The notes below the pieces were generated by a model. It ran no database searches. It saw only the letters and a program-made list of their open reading frames with translations, and was not told the DNA's origin. A stretch of 64,000 bases of DNA, from positions 16,880,202-16,944,201 of the forward strand of contig NC_134654.1 in the NCBI RefSeq assembly GCF_030463565.1, given 5' to 3'. Shown here piece by piece: positions 63,699-64,000 of this stretch; positions within the stretch are counted from its first letter, which is position 1; every line of letters starts with the position of its first letter. A program made the translations under genes and the position numbers. The stretch comes from Pelecanus crispus (Eukaryota; Chordata; Aves; Pelecaniformes; Pelecanidae).

Positions 63699-64000
63699 GT
63701 ACTGTTGTAGATTGGCAGGCTGGATTTGGTTCTTAATGACCAGAACATTGTTTAATCTGTTTCTCTGCAAGGCCACACCAAGATGGGTATTAGATATTTT
63801 AGGAAGAATCTCTGCATTTCCAGCTTTAAATCCAGCTTTACAATTTCCAGCCTTGTGGGAGCTGAGTGTTTCTTGCACAGTGTTACCATGCCATAAGCTC
63901 CAGGCTATGTTTTGAGCATGTTTGAGCAAGAGCAGAGCCCTTTTGCGATCATGTGCATCTTTGTATAATTAAAGTGCTGCCTTAAGTAGTATCTTGATAT
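63699..64000 (+). other. NDEL1: Start of NDEL1 intron 2
   Basis: Begins GTACTG at 63699. The reading frame runs on by chance into the intron without coding features. The next exon is not in the window. Confidence 0.85.

Overview
The window is vertebrate nuclear DNA, most likely from a bird and possibly a songbird. The genes are split by canonical GT-AG introns, one promoter sits in a CpG island, and repeat density is low. The recognisable repeats are CR1 retroposon tails plus one tRNA-Ile-headed SINE with a CR1 tail ending in ATTCTATG repeats, a type known from birds. No prokaryotic, viral or CRISPR-like feature is present.

Four protein-coding genes can be supported. From left to right they are PIRT (+, coding exon near 8.0-8.45 kb), TMEM238L (+, 22.06-22.29 kb), RNF222 (-, 39.69-40.36 kb) and NDEL1 (+, CpG-island promoter near 53.4-55.0 kb, first coding exon at 63.6 kb, gene continuing past the right edge). 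PIRT is a regulator of sensory TRP channels. TMEM238L is a tiny two-pass membrane protein. RNF222 is a tail-anchored RING protein. NDEL1 is a dynein/LIS1 adaptor. They are neighbours on one chromosome and show no sign of acting in one pathway.

As I remember human chromosome 17p, PIRT-TMEM238L and RNF222-NDEL1 are two pairs a couple of megabases apart. Here they are adjacent, in orientations that one inversion would explain, with a breakpoint in the gene-free interval between TMEM238L and RNF222.

Most of the rest is gene-poor, moderately GC-rich sequence: about 13 kb between PIRT and TMEM238L, 17 kb between TMEM238L and RNF222, and 13 kb between RNF222 and the NDEL1 promoter. It holds scattered decayed repeats, microsatellites, a 31-bp minisatellite and a long polypurine tract. 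Right of the CpG island the NDEL1 first intron is visibly AT-richer. I found no undescribed multi-gene system. The points most worth a second look are the missing AUG in the PIRT coding exon, the inversion junction, the composite CRE/CARE site in the NDEL1 promoter, a conserved linker motif in RNF222 and the tRNA-Ile/CR1 SINE.
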